DNA from: Aquimarina muelleri DSM 19832
GTDB taxonomy: Bacteria > Bacteroidota > Bacteroidia > Flavobacteriales > Flavobacteriaceae
Assembly (NCBI RefSeq): GCF_000430665.1
Contig: NZ_AUML01000015.1
Location: 1-64,000, forward strand
Length of the DNA: 64,000 nucleotides
Direction: 5' to 3'
The notes under the pieces are model-generated. The model saw only the letters and a list, made by a program, of their open reading frames with translations. It was not told the DNA's origin and did not search any database. Below are positions 54,441 through 64,000 of the stretch, piece by piece. Made by a program: the position numbers and the translations under genes. Positions within the stretch are counted from its first letter, which is position 1, and each line of letters begins with the position of its first letter.

Positions 54441-54468
54441 GCCCACCGAATTCGATGGGCTTTTTTTT
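54441..54468. terminator. Terminator between cold-shock and GH99-like genes
   Basis: GCCCA-cCGAATTCGa-TGGGC hairpin followed by eight T residues on the plus strand. Confidence 0.88.
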
Positions 54469-54470
54469 AT

Positions 54471-55847
54471 TTAATAAAACCTTTTAACCGCTTTTAATAT
54501 CATATCTGCACGTTGTATATTAAGATTTTTTATATACTTATAAGTTCGATTTAGAAATTTTTGAGCTTCTATATTATCTCGATAATCTTTTCTTGTATTA
54601 TACAAATCTAAAGCTATTTCTAAATCATTTACAGTAAAAGAAACCCCAGTATATTCCTGAAGTATTTGTAAAAAAGTAAACCCAAATTCCTGAGTAGGCT
54701 CAATCATAGTACCTTCTCCAAAATCATTCCACGTTATAATTTGAATAAAATCAGAAAGTTCATGATGCGTGTAGTTAAGGGTTTCTACAAAAGTTTGTCC
54801 CGCATTGATATCGATAGTCCAATCATTGATGCCATCCTGCCATCCACCTTGTGTATAAAAACTTTTAAAACCAGGATAAGAAGACCCTACAGTTGTTTTG
54901 TTAAAAGATTGATAGGTGTCATAATAATATTGATGAGCAAGTAAGTGATCTTTATCTACCCATAAAAACTCTCCAGATGCATTAACTCCAACTCGATCTT
55001 TTGCAGCCCATAGGGTTAAAAAATCAGGATGATTTTCTGGAGGTAATATATCAAAGACCTCATTCCATTCTGCCTCTGTTTTTAGATAATTAGGACCAAA
55101 TACAAACAACATCTTTTTATCCTTATATGTCATGTATTTTGGACTAGAAAAATATACAGAATTAATATATGTTAAATCCTCTTGAGCAGCTTTAATGACT
55201 CCTGTAGATAGGGATTCCTCAGTAGCTTGTAGAGCAACTCGATCTTCATACATTATCGAAAATGTAAGATCTAAATCTTCAAGAGTCTTGATAAAAGTTT
55301 CTGTTGATTTTTTGATCAAACCATAATCATGTAAATCCCTACTACCATACCAATCAAAAATAACTCCATCAATACCAGAAAGTTTCATCATTAAAAAATG
55401 ATACTCATGCAAATCTGGATCTGAAGAGGAATAAGGACCAATAAGAGGGTAGTAATGTGAGGCAATTTGTAGGTTGCCATTTGGCATTTGAATATCAGGA
55501 TTTTGATTACTCATCGTCCAGTGTTGTCCCCAGTACCCATCAAAAGCTTTGTTTTGAAACCAAGGTAAATAATGCACATAGATTTTTTTCGGATTTTCTT
55601 TAACAATATCCATTCCCGAAATATCTGCAATATGTCCTTTTTGTTCTAGTTCTAAAAATTCTGTTTCTTCTTTTAACACTTTTAATAACTCAGCATCTGT
55701 ATAAGTAGAGTCTCGAGAGCTCTCTGTAAGGAGTAATCCTTCAACCTGTTCTTCTTTGATAAAATTAAGGTCTTCTTTCTCGCAAGAATTAAAGAAAATA
55801 AGGGATAAAACAGCATAAATAATAAAAACACTATAGGATCGTAACAT
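54471..55847 (-). CDS. GH99/GH71-like lipoprotein glycosidase
   Basis: From ATG 55847 (458 residues) the protein has a lipoprotein signal (LSLIFFNSCEKED, Cys near 22). The family pattern is clear: KIYVHYLPWFQNK, GYWGQHWTMSNQNPDIQ, IGPYSSSDPDLHEYHFLMMKLSGIDGVIFDWYG, and the later ITWNDFGEGTMIEPT. Relatives act on alpha-mannan or related glycans, but the substrate is not shown here. Forty residues further upstream in the long frame do not look like signal sequence and are excluded. Confidence 0.87.
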   Translation of the reverse strand: MLRSYSVFIIYAVLSLIFFNSCEKEDLNFIKEEQVEGLLLTESSRDSTYTDAELLKVLKEETEFLELEQKGHIADISGMDIVKENPKKIYVHYLPWFQNKAFDGYWGQHWTMSNQNPDIQMPNGNLQIASHYYPLIGPYSSSDPDLHEYHFLMMKLSGIDGVIFDWYGSRDLHDYGLIKKSTETFIKTLEDLDLTFSIMYEDRVALQATEESLSTGVIKAAQEDLTYINSVYFSSPKYMTYKDKKMLFVFGPNYLKTEAEWNEVFDILPPENHPDFLTLWAAKDRVGVNASGEFLWVDKDHLLAHQYYYDTYQSFNKTTVGSSYPGFKSFYTQGGWQDGINDWTIDINAGQTFVETLNYTHHELSDFIQIITWNDFGEGTMIEPTQEFGFTFLQILQEYTGVSFTVNDLEIALDLYNTRKDYRDNIEAQKFLNRTYKYIKNLNIQRADMILKAVKRFY

Positions 55848-56332
55848 ATTACCAAAAATTAAATTATTTAAAATTCTCAAAAAAGAAAGTCTTTTTTTGG
55901 CAAGAAGATGTGTGTGATTAGGTGAATAAGAATGCTTAAAAAGTTGAAAAACAGTATAAGTTGCCAAACTTCGACAAGCTCAACCTAATAACTATAAATT
56001 ACTTTTTAGACATTAGCTCTATTAAAATTTTATGACGAAAAATAGAGATTTCATTCCCTTTATGATACGTTATTAAAATTAAAAGTAGTTATAATTTTCT
56101 TCTTTGGAAAATTTTCTTGTTATTTTTTTATAATTTAACCTCTGTATATCAGTGTGTTGTTGTTTTTAGATGAGGTTGTCTATTTAAGAGTATTATTGAT
56201 GGGCTAGAAAAAAAAATCTTCTTAAATGGGTAGATAGAAGAAAACAATACTTGAATAAATAATAAATACTTTCACAGATTTTAAATATCCATTGACAATT
56301 GTATTTTTGAGAAACAAAAAAATCTTGTCTAA
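55848..56332. other. Gene-free stretch before yaaA
   Basis: AT-rich, no supported frame. It contains ACTTCGACAAGCTCAACCTAA (about 55967-55987), which resembles a short intergenic repeat common in many bacterial genomes, and the yaaA -7 box at 56302-56309. Confidence 0.4.
56302..56309 (+). promoter_or_regulatory. -7 promoter box of yaaA
   Basis: TATTTTTG matches TANNTTTG, 24 bp upstream of the ATG. Confidence 0.5.
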
Positions 56333-57094
56333 ATGAAAATTGTAATATCTCCTGCCAAATCCTTAGATTTTGAAACGACAGTGCCAACACAAAAATATAC
56401 AACTTCTGATTTTCTTGCAGATGCAGAAAAATTGAATGAAGTGCTTAAAGGAAAATCACCCAAAAACATATCAGAGTTAATGAGTATAAGCGATAAGTTA
56501 GCGCAACTTAATTGGCAACGTAATCAGGATTGGAATCTTCCTTTTACTATCGATAATGCAAGGCAAGCAGTGTATGCTTTTAACGGAGATGTCTATACAG
56601 GATTAGATGTATATACACTTGCAGAAGATAAATTAGATATACTGCAGGATAAATTAAGAATACTTTCTGGATTATACGGTATTTTAAAACCTTTAGACCT
56701 TATGCAAGCTTATCGCTTAGAAATGGGAACCAAGTTAAAAGTAGGGAAAAAAGATAACCTGTATGAATTCTGGAAACAGACAATTACGAATCACCTAAAT
56801 GAAGAGTTAAAAGAAGAAGAGTTGTTCGTAAACCTTGCAAGTAATGAATATTTTAGCGCAATAGATAAAAAAACATTGAAAGTGCCAGTGATTACTCCTC
56901 AATTTAAAGATTGGAAAGGAGATAAACTTAAAATAATTAGTTTTTTTGCTAAAAAAGCAAGAGGCATGATGGTTCGATATATTATTGATACCAGAGCAGA
57001 AACTCTCGAAGATTTAAAAGGTTTTAATTACGACGGTTATGGCTTTAGCGAAGAGTATACTACTAAACCTAATGAATTGGTTTTTGTAAGATAA
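56333..57094 (+). CDS. yaaA: Peroxide stress protein YaaA
   Basis: DUF328 family protein that lowers free iron damage under H2O2 stress in E. coli. The 253-residue product has the diagnostic MKIVISPAKSLDFET, ARQAVYAFNGDVYTGLD, LRILSGLYGILKPLDLMQAYRLEMGT and the C-terminal FFAKKARGMMVRYI. Transcribed alone. Confidence 0.94.
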   Translation: MKIVISPAKSLDFETTVPTQKYTTSDFLADAEKLNEVLKGKSPKNISELMSISDKLAQLNWQRNQDWNLPFTIDNARQAVYAFNGDVYTGLDVYTLAEDKLDILQDKLRILSGLYGILKPLDLMQAYRLEMGTKLKVGKKDNLYEFWKQTITNHLNEELKEEELFVNLASNEYFSAIDKKTLKVPVITPQFKDWKGDKLKIISFFAKKARGMMVRYIIDTRAETLEDLKGFNYDGYGFSEEYTTKPNELVFVR

Positions 57095-57235
57095 GATATT
57101 TTATAAAAGTCTTTACGTTTTTGCATTTCAGATTTTATATTTCTGAAAGTAGTATTGCGATATACCCTTCTGTTTTTAAATGTGTCTAATTTTAGTATCT
57201 TCAACTTTAATATTAGTAACACAAATTATTAGTGG

Positions 57236-57739
57236 ATGTATAAGGTTATCAATTTTTTAGATTGGATCGGTGAAAAAACAGGATCATTAGTTAGTTGGAT
57301 CTCAGTAGGCCTAGCTATAGTTATTGGTCTGGATGTTATTATTCGTTATATTTTTCAATTTACTAATGTTTGGATGGTAGAAATAGAGGTATATCTATTT
57401 GGGATGTTATTTTTATTAGCTTCGGGATATACATTTAAGTATGAAAAACATGTACGTGTAGATGTTTTTTATTCTAAACTATCTAAAAAAGGAAAAGCCT
57501 GGGTAGATGTCTTAGGAGGGGTATGTTTATTGATCCCTTGGTGTTATGTTGTGATTGTATCTTCTTGGTATTACGGGTTATCTTCTTTTTTAATTGGTGA
57601 AACCTCGGCGCAACCAGGAGGGTTGCCAGCATTATATGTACTTAAGTTTTGTATTACTTTAGGATTCGTTTTTCTTTTGCTTCAAGGAGTATCTCATATA
57701 CTCAAATCCATTCAAATCATTGTTAATAAGGATGCGTAA
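57236..57739 (+). CDS. TRAP transporter small permease (DctQ)
   Basis: The 167-residue membrane protein has four helices and the DctQ pattern VIIRYIFQFTNVWMVEIEVYLFGMLFLLASGYTFKYEKHVRVDVFY. It is the small membrane subunit of a Na+-driven TRAP transporter. Its stop overlaps the start of the large permease by one base. Confidence 0.93.
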   Translation: MYKVINFLDWIGEKTGSLVSWISVGLAIVIGLDVIIRYIFQFTNVWMVEIEVYLFGMLFLLASGYTFKYEKHVRVDVFYSKLSKKGKAWVDVLGGVCLLIPWCYVVIVSSWYYGLSSFLIGETSAQPGGLPALYVLKFCITLGFVFLLLQGVSHILKSIQIIVNKDA

Positions 57740-59085
57740 TGGAATATCTGGCGATAGTATTATTTGTAATCATTTTTATCCTTATTCTAAGAGGATATCC
57801 AGTTGCTTTTACCTTAGGAGGAATCTCTGTAGCTTTTGCTTTTGGAGTTTCTATTTTTGCTCCAGAACAATTTCAGATGTCTACATTTTATTTACTTCCT
57901 TCACGAATAATGGGAGTAGTAAATAATCATGTATTAATGGCAGTTCCGTTATTTGTTTTCATGGGGATCATGTTAGAAAAGTCTGGACTTGCACAAAGTT
58001 TGTTAGAAACAATGGCAATGCTATTTGGGCGTGTACGCGGTGGTTTAGCAATTTCTGTTGTTATTGTAGGTGCTTTATTAGCTGCCTCTACAGGGATTGT
58101 TGGAGCAACGGTGGTGACTATGGGTTTAATAAGTTTGCCGACTATGCTTAAAAGAGGGTATAAAACAGAGTTAGCTACTGGTGTTATAGCATCTGCGGGG
58201 ACATTAGGACAAATTATTCCACCATCTATTGTTTTAGTATTATTAGCAGATACAATTAATAGCTCCTCCAGAGGAGTAGCTTCTGTAGATGTAGGAACAT
58301 TGTTTTCTGCAGCAATGCTACCAGGGGTATTGTTAGTAGGATTATACATAGGTTATATTTTAATAAAGTCATTTATATATAAAGACCATGCTCCAAGTAT
58401 TCCTGCGGAAGAAATAGCAGTGTTCAGAGGTGGTGATTTTACTGCAAAAATCCTGAAAGCATTGTTTCTACCATTACTATTAATTGTATTAGTATTAGGC
58501 TCTATTTTTACAGGAATAGCTTCACCTACCGAGGCTTCTGCGATAGGAGCGATAGGGGCAACTATTCTAACGGTTATTCAAAAAAAGTTTTCGTTTAAAA
58601 CGCTAAAAGAAGTAGCGCAAGAAACCACTAAGTTAACCACTATGGTGTTTTTTATCTTACTGGGTGCAACTACATTTACATTAGTATTTAGAACCTTAGG
58701 AGGGGATACCTATCTACAAGAATTAATATTATCGTCTAATCTAACCCCAATGTTATTTTTGTTGTTAGTGATGGTAGTTATCTTTATAGCAGGTTTTTTT
58801 ATAGATTTTATTGAAATTGTTTTTATAATTGTTCCTGTAGTAACCCCTGTTTTTAATGCTTTAGGGATGGATATGCTATGGGTAGGGATTTTAATAGCAT
58901 TAAACTTACAGACCTCCTTTCTAACACCACCTTTTGGATTTGCATTGTTCTATCTTAAAGGAGTAGCTCCAGAAAGTGTAAAGACAAGTCAGATTTATAG
59001 AGGGATTATACCTTTTATCATCATTCAATTACTTATTGTTGGTATCGTAGTATTTTTTCCTGAGATTATTTTTATTTCCAAATAA
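57739..59085 (+). CDS. TRAP transporter large permease (DctM)
   Basis: The 448-residue polytopic protein carries the DctM signatures VPLFVFMGIMLEKSGLAQ, VVIVGALLAASTGIVGATVVTMGLISLPTML, GTLGQIIPPSIVLV and ASPTEASAIGAIGA. It forms the transport channel with DctQ. Substrate is probably an organic acid but is not readable from the permease. Confidence 0.95.
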   Translation: MEYLAIVLFVIIFILILRGYPVAFTLGGISVAFAFGVSIFAPEQFQMSTFYLLPSRIMGVVNNHVLMAVPLFVFMGIMLEKSGLAQSLLETMAMLFGRVRGGLAISVVIVGALLAASTGIVGATVVTMGLISLPTMLKRGYKTELATGVIASAGTLGQIIPPSIVLVLLADTINSSSRGVASVDVGTLFSAAMLPGVLLVGLYIGYILIKSFIYKDHAPSIPAEEIAVFRGGDFTAKILKALFLPLLLIVLVLGSIFTGIASPTEASAIGAIGATILTVIQKKFSFKTLKEVAQETTKLTTMVFFILLGATTFTLVFRTLGGDTYLQELILSSNLTPMLFLLLVMVVIFIAGFFIDFIEIVFIIVPVVTPVFNALGMDMLWVGILIALNLQTSFLTPPFGFALFYLKGVAPESVKTSQIYRGIIPFIIIQLLIVGIVVFFPEIIFISK

Positions 59086-59097
59086 AGAAACAGCAGT

Positions 59098-60228
59098 ATG
59101 AGATTAGCAGTAAAGATACAATATGGTATAATTAAAGTGTTTACAATGGTAATAGTTGCATTATTGTTTTTATCCTGTTTAGGAGATCCACCTGCAAGTA
59201 TGAGCGTTAATTCGTATGATGTAGCTAAGCCAGATAAAATATTTTATTGGAAAATGACTACGACATGGCCTCCTAATTTTCCTGTAGTAGGAGAAGTAGC
59301 AGAAAAATATTCAAAGTGGGTAGAAGAACTATCTAATGGGCAAATCAAAATAAAGGTATATGGCGGAGGAGAATTGGTGCCACCATTAGAGGCTTTTGAT
59401 GCCGTTTCTCAGGGAACTATCGAGATGGGTTGTGGAGCAGCATATTATTGGGCAGGAAAAACACCAGCAGCACAGTTTTTTGCAGCAGTACCATTTGGCA
59501 TGAATAGCCAGCAGATAACCTCTTGGTTAGAAGTTGGTGGAGGCTATGAGTTATGGAAAAAAACATACGCTACCTTTAATTTGGTGCCTTTTATGGGAGG
59601 AAATACAGGAGTACAAATGGGAGGGTGGTTTAATAGGGAAATTAACTCTGTTGAAGATTTAAAAGGACTTAAAATGAGATTACCCGGTATTGGCGGTAAA
59701 GTATTAGAAAAAGCAGGGGGAGCAGCAGTTTTGGTAGCCGGTAGTGAGGTGTATACAAGTTTAGAAAGAGGTGTTATAGATGCTACAGAATGGATTGGGC
59801 CATATCATGATTATAAAATGGGATTTCATAAAATTGCAAAATATTATTACACCCCAGGATGGCATGAAACAGGTTCGCAGTTAGAGTTCTTTATAAATAA
59901 AAATGTATACGATGGCTTACCACCACATTTACAAGCAGTATTACAAGCTGCCTCTAAACGAGCACAAGTCTGGGTTTTGGCAGAATTTGATAAACAAAAT
60001 GGAATTTATCTGGATAAATTGGTAAATGAAGAAGGGGTTGAGATTCGAGAATTTTCTAAAGAAACATTGGATGCCCTTCGAGGATATACAAAAGAAGCAA
60101 TAGACGAAATGATAGGAGACGATCCGTTATCTAAAGAAGTATATGAAAGCTATTCTAGTTTTCAAAAAAAGATATCCAAGTGGTCAGAGATTACAGAAAA
60201 AGCATACTATAATAAAATACAGGAATAA
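59098..60228 (+). CDS. TRAP transporter substrate-binding protein, lipid-anchored (DctP)
   Basis: The 376-residue protein has a lipobox-like LLFLSCLGDPP (Cys about 28), so it is probably a lipoprotein instead of a free periplasmic protein. The DctP fold is evident: KMTTTWPPNFPVVGEVAEKYSKWVEELSNGQIKIKVYGGGELVPPLEAFDAVSQGTIEMGCGAAYYWAGKTPA, LKGLKMRLPGIGG, and GSEVYTSLERGVIDATEWIGP with the conserved Arg for carboxylates. It completes a dctQ-dctM-dctP operon. Confidence 0.93.
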   Translation: MRLAVKIQYGIIKVFTMVIVALLFLSCLGDPPASMSVNSYDVAKPDKIFYWKMTTTWPPNFPVVGEVAEKYSKWVEELSNGQIKIKVYGGGELVPPLEAFDAVSQGTIEMGCGAAYYWAGKTPAAQFFAAVPFGMNSQQITSWLEVGGGYELWKKTYATFNLVPFMGGNTGVQMGGWFNREINSVEDLKGLKMRLPGIGGKVLEKAGGAAVLVAGSEVYTSLERGVIDATEWIGPYHDYKMGFHKIAKYYYTPGWHETGSQLEFFINKNVYDGLPPHLQAVLQAASKRAQVWVLAEFDKQNGIYLDKLVNEEGVEIREFSKETLDALRGYTKEAIDEMIGDDPLSKEVYESYSSFQKKISKWSEITEKAYYNKIQE

Positions 60229-60230
60229 TA

Positions 60231-60266
60231 AAAAAAGCCGTTTCAGATATTTTTCTGAAACGGCTT
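60231..60266 (-). terminator. Terminator for the lipoprotein gene (and TRAP operon)
   Basis: AAGCCGTTTCAG/CTGAAACGGCTT stem. On the minus strand it is followed by a T run. Confidence 0.85.
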
Positions 60267-60285
60267 ACTTTAAAAAGATGTTTTA

Positions 60286-61119
60286 TTATAACTCTATAGT
60301 GGTTTCATTGCCATCGGCATCTGTTTGTGTCGCAATATTATCACATTCACCATCCCCATAATTTAAAGTAGTAGTAGCACTATTTTCTTTAGTCGTTATA
60401 ACCCCACTAACAATATATTCGCAAGAATTTTCGTTTCGCAAAGGTGTTGTGATTTCAACAGTATACTTATCTCCATTACTAAATTCTGCTATACTATTGC
60501 CTGTAACTAATGTGTAAAAAACTAAGCTAGCAGGAGTATCAGGATTAGTATGCCCAGAAAAAGACTCTGTTATAAAATTGGTTTTACTGGTTGCGGTAAG
60601 AGTATCTTTCCATACAAAGGAAAAATCAGATTTTGTAGTAAACTTAGTGTTTCCAGTATCGTTTTGAAATGAAAATATAGTAGTTGCATTTCCGTTAACC
60701 GTAATATCTTTGTATACAATTTTATCTAGAGTAGATTTTATTTCTATTTTACTTTCAGTATCTAGTTGAAGGCTAAAAGTCATGCGGATACTACCAGAAA
60801 TCACTTCGCCATTAGATAACTCACAACGATCTCCAAAATCAATAATAACTGTTTTTATATCATCTATTATTTCAGAAGTTATAGTTGCACATTCTGGCGA
60901 CTTTAATTTAGAATTAATTTTACTACGAACACTCGATTCTGTTCCAAAAACATTTTCTACTATAGAATTTATTTCTTTGTTAGCAGATGCAATGTCTTTA
61001 TGTTGCTTAGATGTAGTAACAGCTCTAGTTGGGGTATCGTTATCATCATTGTTACAACTTAGTAAAAAACTACAGGCTAAGCATAACATACCAGTAAAGA
61101 CAAAAATTCTTTTTTTCAT
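60286..61119 (-). CDS. Flavobacterial lipoprotein, unknown function
   Basis: The 277-residue precursor has a lipoprotein signal (FLLSCNNDD, Cys about 22), an alpha-helical N-terminal part and then a beta-rich domain of roughly 190 residues with strands such as IKTVIIDFGDRCELSNGEVISGSIRMTFSLQL and TTLNYGDGECDN. The Cys-G-D-G-E-C-D closing motif recurs in uncharacterised flavobacterial lipoproteins. No function can be given. Confidence 0.8.
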   Translation of the reverse strand: MKKRIFVFTGMLCLACSFLLSCNNDDNDTPTRAVTTSKQHKDIASANKEINSIVENVFGTESSVRSKINSKLKSPECATITSEIIDDIKTVIIDFGDRCELSNGEVISGSIRMTFSLQLDTESKIEIKSTLDKIVYKDITVNGNATTIFSFQNDTGNTKFTTKSDFSFVWKDTLTATSKTNFITESFSGHTNPDTPASLVFYTLVTGNSIAEFSNGDKYTVEITTPLRNENSCEYIVSGVITTKENSATTTLNYGDGECDNIATQTDADGNETTIEL

Positions 61120-61353
61120 TGTTATATATTTTAGTTAATAATTAAAAAAACTTTGGGGTTATTGTAGCTAATAACGATTATAAGATGGCGAATCTTATAA
61201 AAAGCAGCTTTAACTTTTGTTAATAATTGTTAAGGATATCACAGAATGATTTTATTTATATCAATTTTAATAATACTATTGCGTAACGTTTTTGTTATCA
61301 ATATCTTCGTAGCGAATGTTCGCTAAAAAATGGTTTAATTTATAATTCACATC

Positions 61354-64000
61354 ATGCAAATTAAAAAAGTATTAGTAGCAAATCGAGGGGAAATTGCTAT
61401 CCGAATTTTTAGGGCCTGTACAGAGATCGGAATACAAACTGTAGGAGTATACACCTACGAAGATCGCTACTCGTTACATAGGTATAAAGCCGATGAGGCA
61501 TACCAGATCGGAGAGAATAATGAGCCTTTAAAACCATATTTGAATATTGATGCAATCATAAAGGTAGCTAAAAATAATGGTGTAGATGCGATTCACCCAG
61601 GGTATGGATTTCTTTCCGAAAATGCAGATTTTGCCCAAAAATGTTTAGATAATGATATTATTTTTATAGGCCCAAAAGTATCTGTACTTCGCTCTTTAGG
61701 AGATAAAATTACTGCAAAAAAAGTTGCGATAGATAATAATATTCCGATTATTGAAAGCAATAAAGAAGATCTTACAGATATTAAAATAGCTATAAAAGAA
61801 GCAAAAAGTATTGGTTTTCCTGTAATGCTTAAAGCCGCATCTGGAGGCGGAGGGCGAGGAATGCGAGTAATTCGTAATGTAGAAGAATTAGAAAAAGCAT
61901 ATCCAGAATCTCGTAGAGAAGCTCTTAATGCTTTTGGAGATGATACCGTGTTTTTAGAAAAATTTGTAGAGAATCCAAAACACATCGAAATACAAATTGT
62001 AGCAGATCAACATGGTAACATGGTACATCTTTTTGAGCGAGATTGCTCTGTGCAACGACGATACCAAAAAGTAATTGAGTATGCTCCTTCTTTTGGAGTT
62101 TCTGAACAAATAAAACAAAATCTATATACGTATGCTATTAATATTTGTAAGGCGGTAGGATATAATAATATAGGAACCGTAGAGTTCTTGGTAGATGATG
62201 ATGGTAGCATTTACTTTATAGAAGTAAACCCACGAGTTCAGGTAGAACATACAGTAACCGAAATAGTTACTGGTATAGACCTTATTAAAGCACAGATATT
62301 TATTGCAGGAGGCTATAAATTATCAGATCAGCAAATAAAAATAGAAAGCCAGGAGAGTGTAAAAACCACTGGATTTGCTTTACAATGTAGAATAACTACC
62401 GAAGATCCAGAAAATGATTTTAAACCCGATTATGGAACCATTACTACGTATCGTAGTGCATCTGGATTTGGGATTAGATTAGATGCAGGAAGCGTATATC
62501 AAGGAGTAACTATTTCTCCCTTTTTCGATTCTATGTTGGTAAAAGTTTCTGCAAATAGTAGAACCTTAGATGGGGCATGCCGAAAGATGTTAAGAGCGCT
62601 TTCAGAATTTAGAATACGTGGGGTAAAAACCAATATGCCATTTTTAGATAATATCCTGCGACATGAAACTTTCAAAAAAGGAGAAGTAACCGTTAATTTT
62701 ATTAGAGATACAAAAGAGCTTTTTATTATAAAAGAACCGCGTAATCGTGCTACTAAATTAGCAAACTTTTTGGGAGATGTAATTGTAAACGGTAATTCGG
62801 ATGCTAAAAAGATAGATCCTAACAAAATTTTTGTTACCCCAACGATACCAAAGTTTGATGTAACAGCAGACTATGCCAAGGGGACAAAAAATTTACTTAC
62901 AGAGCTTGGACCAGAGAAATTTGCAGAATGGTTAAAAAATGAAAAGAAAATTCATTTTACAGATACCACTATGCGGGATGCACATCAAAGTTTATTGGCA
63001 ACCCGAATGCGAACGTATGATATGCTTAAAGTAGCAGAAGGATTTGCAAAAAATCATCCCGAGATTTTTAGTATGGAAGTATGGGGAGGAGCTACTTTTG
63101 ATGTTTGTTTACGTTTTTTAAAAGAAAATCCGTGGGAGCGACTTCGCTCCTTGCGAGAAGCTATGCCAAATCTTTTATTGCAAATGCTAATTCGTGGATC
63201 TAATGGGGTAGGGTATACCGCATACCCAGATAATTTAATCGGAAAATTTGTAGAACAATCCTGGGAGAATGGAGTAGATGTATTCAGAATTTTTGATTCC
63301 TTAAACTGGATGAAATCTATTGCACCTTGTATCGAACATGTACGTACAAGAACCAAAGGACTAGCAGAAGGTTCCTTATGCTATACCGGGGATATTCTGG
63401 ATCCAAAACGAACAAAATATACTTTAGCATACTACATACAACTGGCAAAAGATATTGAAAATGCAGGAGCACATATTTTAGGAATCAAAGATATGGCAGG
63501 ATTATTAAAACCATATGCCGCTTACGAACTAGTTTCTGCATTAAAAACAGAAATTAATATCCCAATACATTTACATACACACGATACCTCCTCGGTACAG
63601 TCTGCTACCTATATTAAAGCTATTGAAGCAGGAGTAGATGTAGTAGATGTAGCTCTTGGTGGATTATCGGGATTAACATCCCAACCTAACTTTAATTCGG
63701 TTGTAGAAATGATGCGATTTCACGAACGTGAAAACACAATGAACATACCAAAATTAAATGAATATTCTAATTATTGGGAACAGGTAAGAGAGTATTATTA
63801 TGTTTTTGAATCTGGATTAAAAGCAGGAACAGGGCAGGTCTATCAACACGAAATCCCAGGAGGACAATATTCTAACTTAAAACCACAAGCAGAAGCATTA
63901 GGGCTAGCAGATCGTTTTCATGAAATTACCAAAATGTATGGCGAAGTCAATACATTATTTGGAGATATAGTTAAAGTAACACCAAGCTCTAAAGTAGTTG
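61354..64000 (+). CDS. pyc: Pyruvate carboxylase (3' end outside window)
   Basis: Biotin-dependent carboxylation of pyruvate to oxaloacetate. The frame from ATG 61354 stays open to the last base, 882 codons of about 1150 expected. The biotin carboxylase domain begins QIKKVLVANRGEIAIRIFRA, with ASGGGGRGMRV near 167 and EVNPRVQVEHTVTE near 290. The carboxyltransferase domain begins near 530 with DTTMRDAHQSLLATRMRT and includes KDMAGLLKP (active Lys near 718) and GGLSGLTSQPNFNS. The biotin-carrier domain lies beyond the window. Biotin could be attached by birA at 34043. Confidence 0.97.
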   Translation, partial: MQIKKVLVANRGEIAIRIFRACTEIGIQTVGVYTYEDRYSLHRYKADEAYQIGENNEPLKPYLNIDAIIKVAKNNGVDAIHPGYGFLSENADFAQKCLDNDIIFIGPKVSVLRSLGDKITAKKVAIDNNIPIIESNKEDLTDIKIAIKEAKSIGFPVMLKAASGGGGRGMRVIRNVEELEKAYPESRREALNAFGDDTVFLEKFVENPKHIEIQIVADQHGNMVHLFERDCSVQRRYQKVIEYAPSFGVSEQIKQNLYTYAINICKAVGYNNIGTVEFLVDDDGSIYFIEVNPRVQVEHTVTEIVTGIDLIKAQIFIAGGYKLSDQQIKIESQESVKTTGFALQCRITTEDPENDFKPDYGTITTYRSASGFGIRLDAGSVYQGVTISPFFDSMLVKVSANSRTLDGACRKMLRALSEFRIRGVKTNMPFLDNILRHETFKKGEVTVNFIRDTKELFIIKEPRNRATKLANFLGDVIVNGNSDAKKIDPNKIFVTPTIPKFDVTADYAKGTKNLLTELGPEKFAEWLKNEKKIHFTDTTMRDAHQSLLATRMRTYDMLKVAEGFAKNHPEIFSMEVWGGATFDVCLRFLKENPWERLRSLREAMPNLLLQMLIRGSNGVGYTAYPDNLIGKFVEQSWENGVDVFRIFDSLNWMKSIAPCIEHVRTRTKGLAEGSLCYTGDILDPKRTKYTLAYYIQLAKDIENAGAHILGIKDMAGLLKPYAAYELVSALKTEINIPIHLHTHDTSSVQSATYIKAIEAGVDVVDVALGGLSGLTSQPNFNSVVEMMRFHERENTMNIPKLNEYSNYWEQVREYYYVFESGLKAGTGQVYQHEIPGGQYSNLKPQAEALGLADRFHEITKMYGEVNTLFGDIVKVTPSSKVV

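Noticed and set aside
55967..55987. ACTTCGACAAGCTCAACC as a regulatory site
   Set aside because: It resembles a common short intergenic repeat, and only one copy is seen in the window, so no role is claimed.
56193..56402. Minus-strand frame across the yaaA start
   Set aside because: No family pattern, and it overlaps the yaaA promoter and start codon.
61593..63356. Minus-strand frames over the pyruvate carboxylase gene
   Set aside because: The plus strand encodes clear carboxylase motifs throughout; the minus frames are shadows.

Overview
This is an AT-rich chromosomal window from a member of the Bacteroidota, almost certainly a marine-type Flavobacteriaceae (an Aquimarina-like genus is a guess). 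Reasons: a C-terminal gliding-motility/type IX secretion sorting domain (4359-5873), many SCxxx-type lipoproteins, the Bacteroidota promoter signature TTG-N19-TANNTTTG upstream of several genes, starts without a clear Shine-Dalgarno, and flavobacterial housekeeping gene neighbourhoods. No rRNA, CRISPR array or prophage was seen.

Layout. 0-0.3 kb: edge of an IS1182-type insertion sequence. 0.5-4.1 kb: folE-cysS-yidD-lgt on the minus strand. 4.4-8.6 kb: a T9SS-secreted protein, a FadL-like outer-membrane protein and an Arg/Ser-rich lipoprotein. 8.7-10.8 kb: proS, two identical tRNA-Glu genes and rpsT. 10.9-15.3 kb: glycosyltransferase, degenerate zinc-ribbon coiled coil, Nif3-like protein and lpxK. 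15.4-19.6 kb: lipA-gap-hybrid histidine kinase. 19.6-20.8 kb: a long gene-free stretch. 20.8-26.2 kb: small HTH-like protein, sigma factor, Cys-rich membrane protein, aminotransferase-murB, PDZ aspartyl protease and a DUF1573 protein. 26.3-34.8 kb: valS, a phospholipid operon (LUD protein-cdsA-psd, then an acyl-CoA-binding protein), ftsH-rsfS and birA. 34.8-40.3 kb: pyrE operon, NUDIX, a structured repeat element, an M14 peptidase and a SulP transporter.

40.4-46.5 kb is the most unusual part. An overlapping three-gene operon holds an Lgt paralogue that lacks the catalytic His motif, a radical SAM enzyme resembling the tetraether-lipid synthase (Tes)/MJ0619 family, and a two-helix membrane protein. 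It is followed by an LCM-type methyltransferase, a small basic-tailed protein and two roadblock/LC7-like proteins with no GTPase partner. I read this as a candidate membrane-lipid modification locus beside an orphan roadblock module.

46.7-61.1 kb: accessory secreted proteins (choice-of-anchor I lipoprotein, astacin-like protease with a chitin-binding module, GH99-like lipoprotein) are interleaved with coaD, ddl, a PASTA protein, a pseudouridine synthase, a cold-shock protein, yaaA and a complete TRAP transporter. Two oddities lie here: a decayed IS3-family remnant (about 48.4-48.6 kb) and a perfectly phased array of eleven 21-bp repeats between coaD and ddl. From 61354 to the window end runs a truncated pyruvate carboxylase gene. 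Several start sites are moved downstream of the longest ORF because the upstream start falls inside the promoter -7 box or ahead of a lipoprotein signal peptide.
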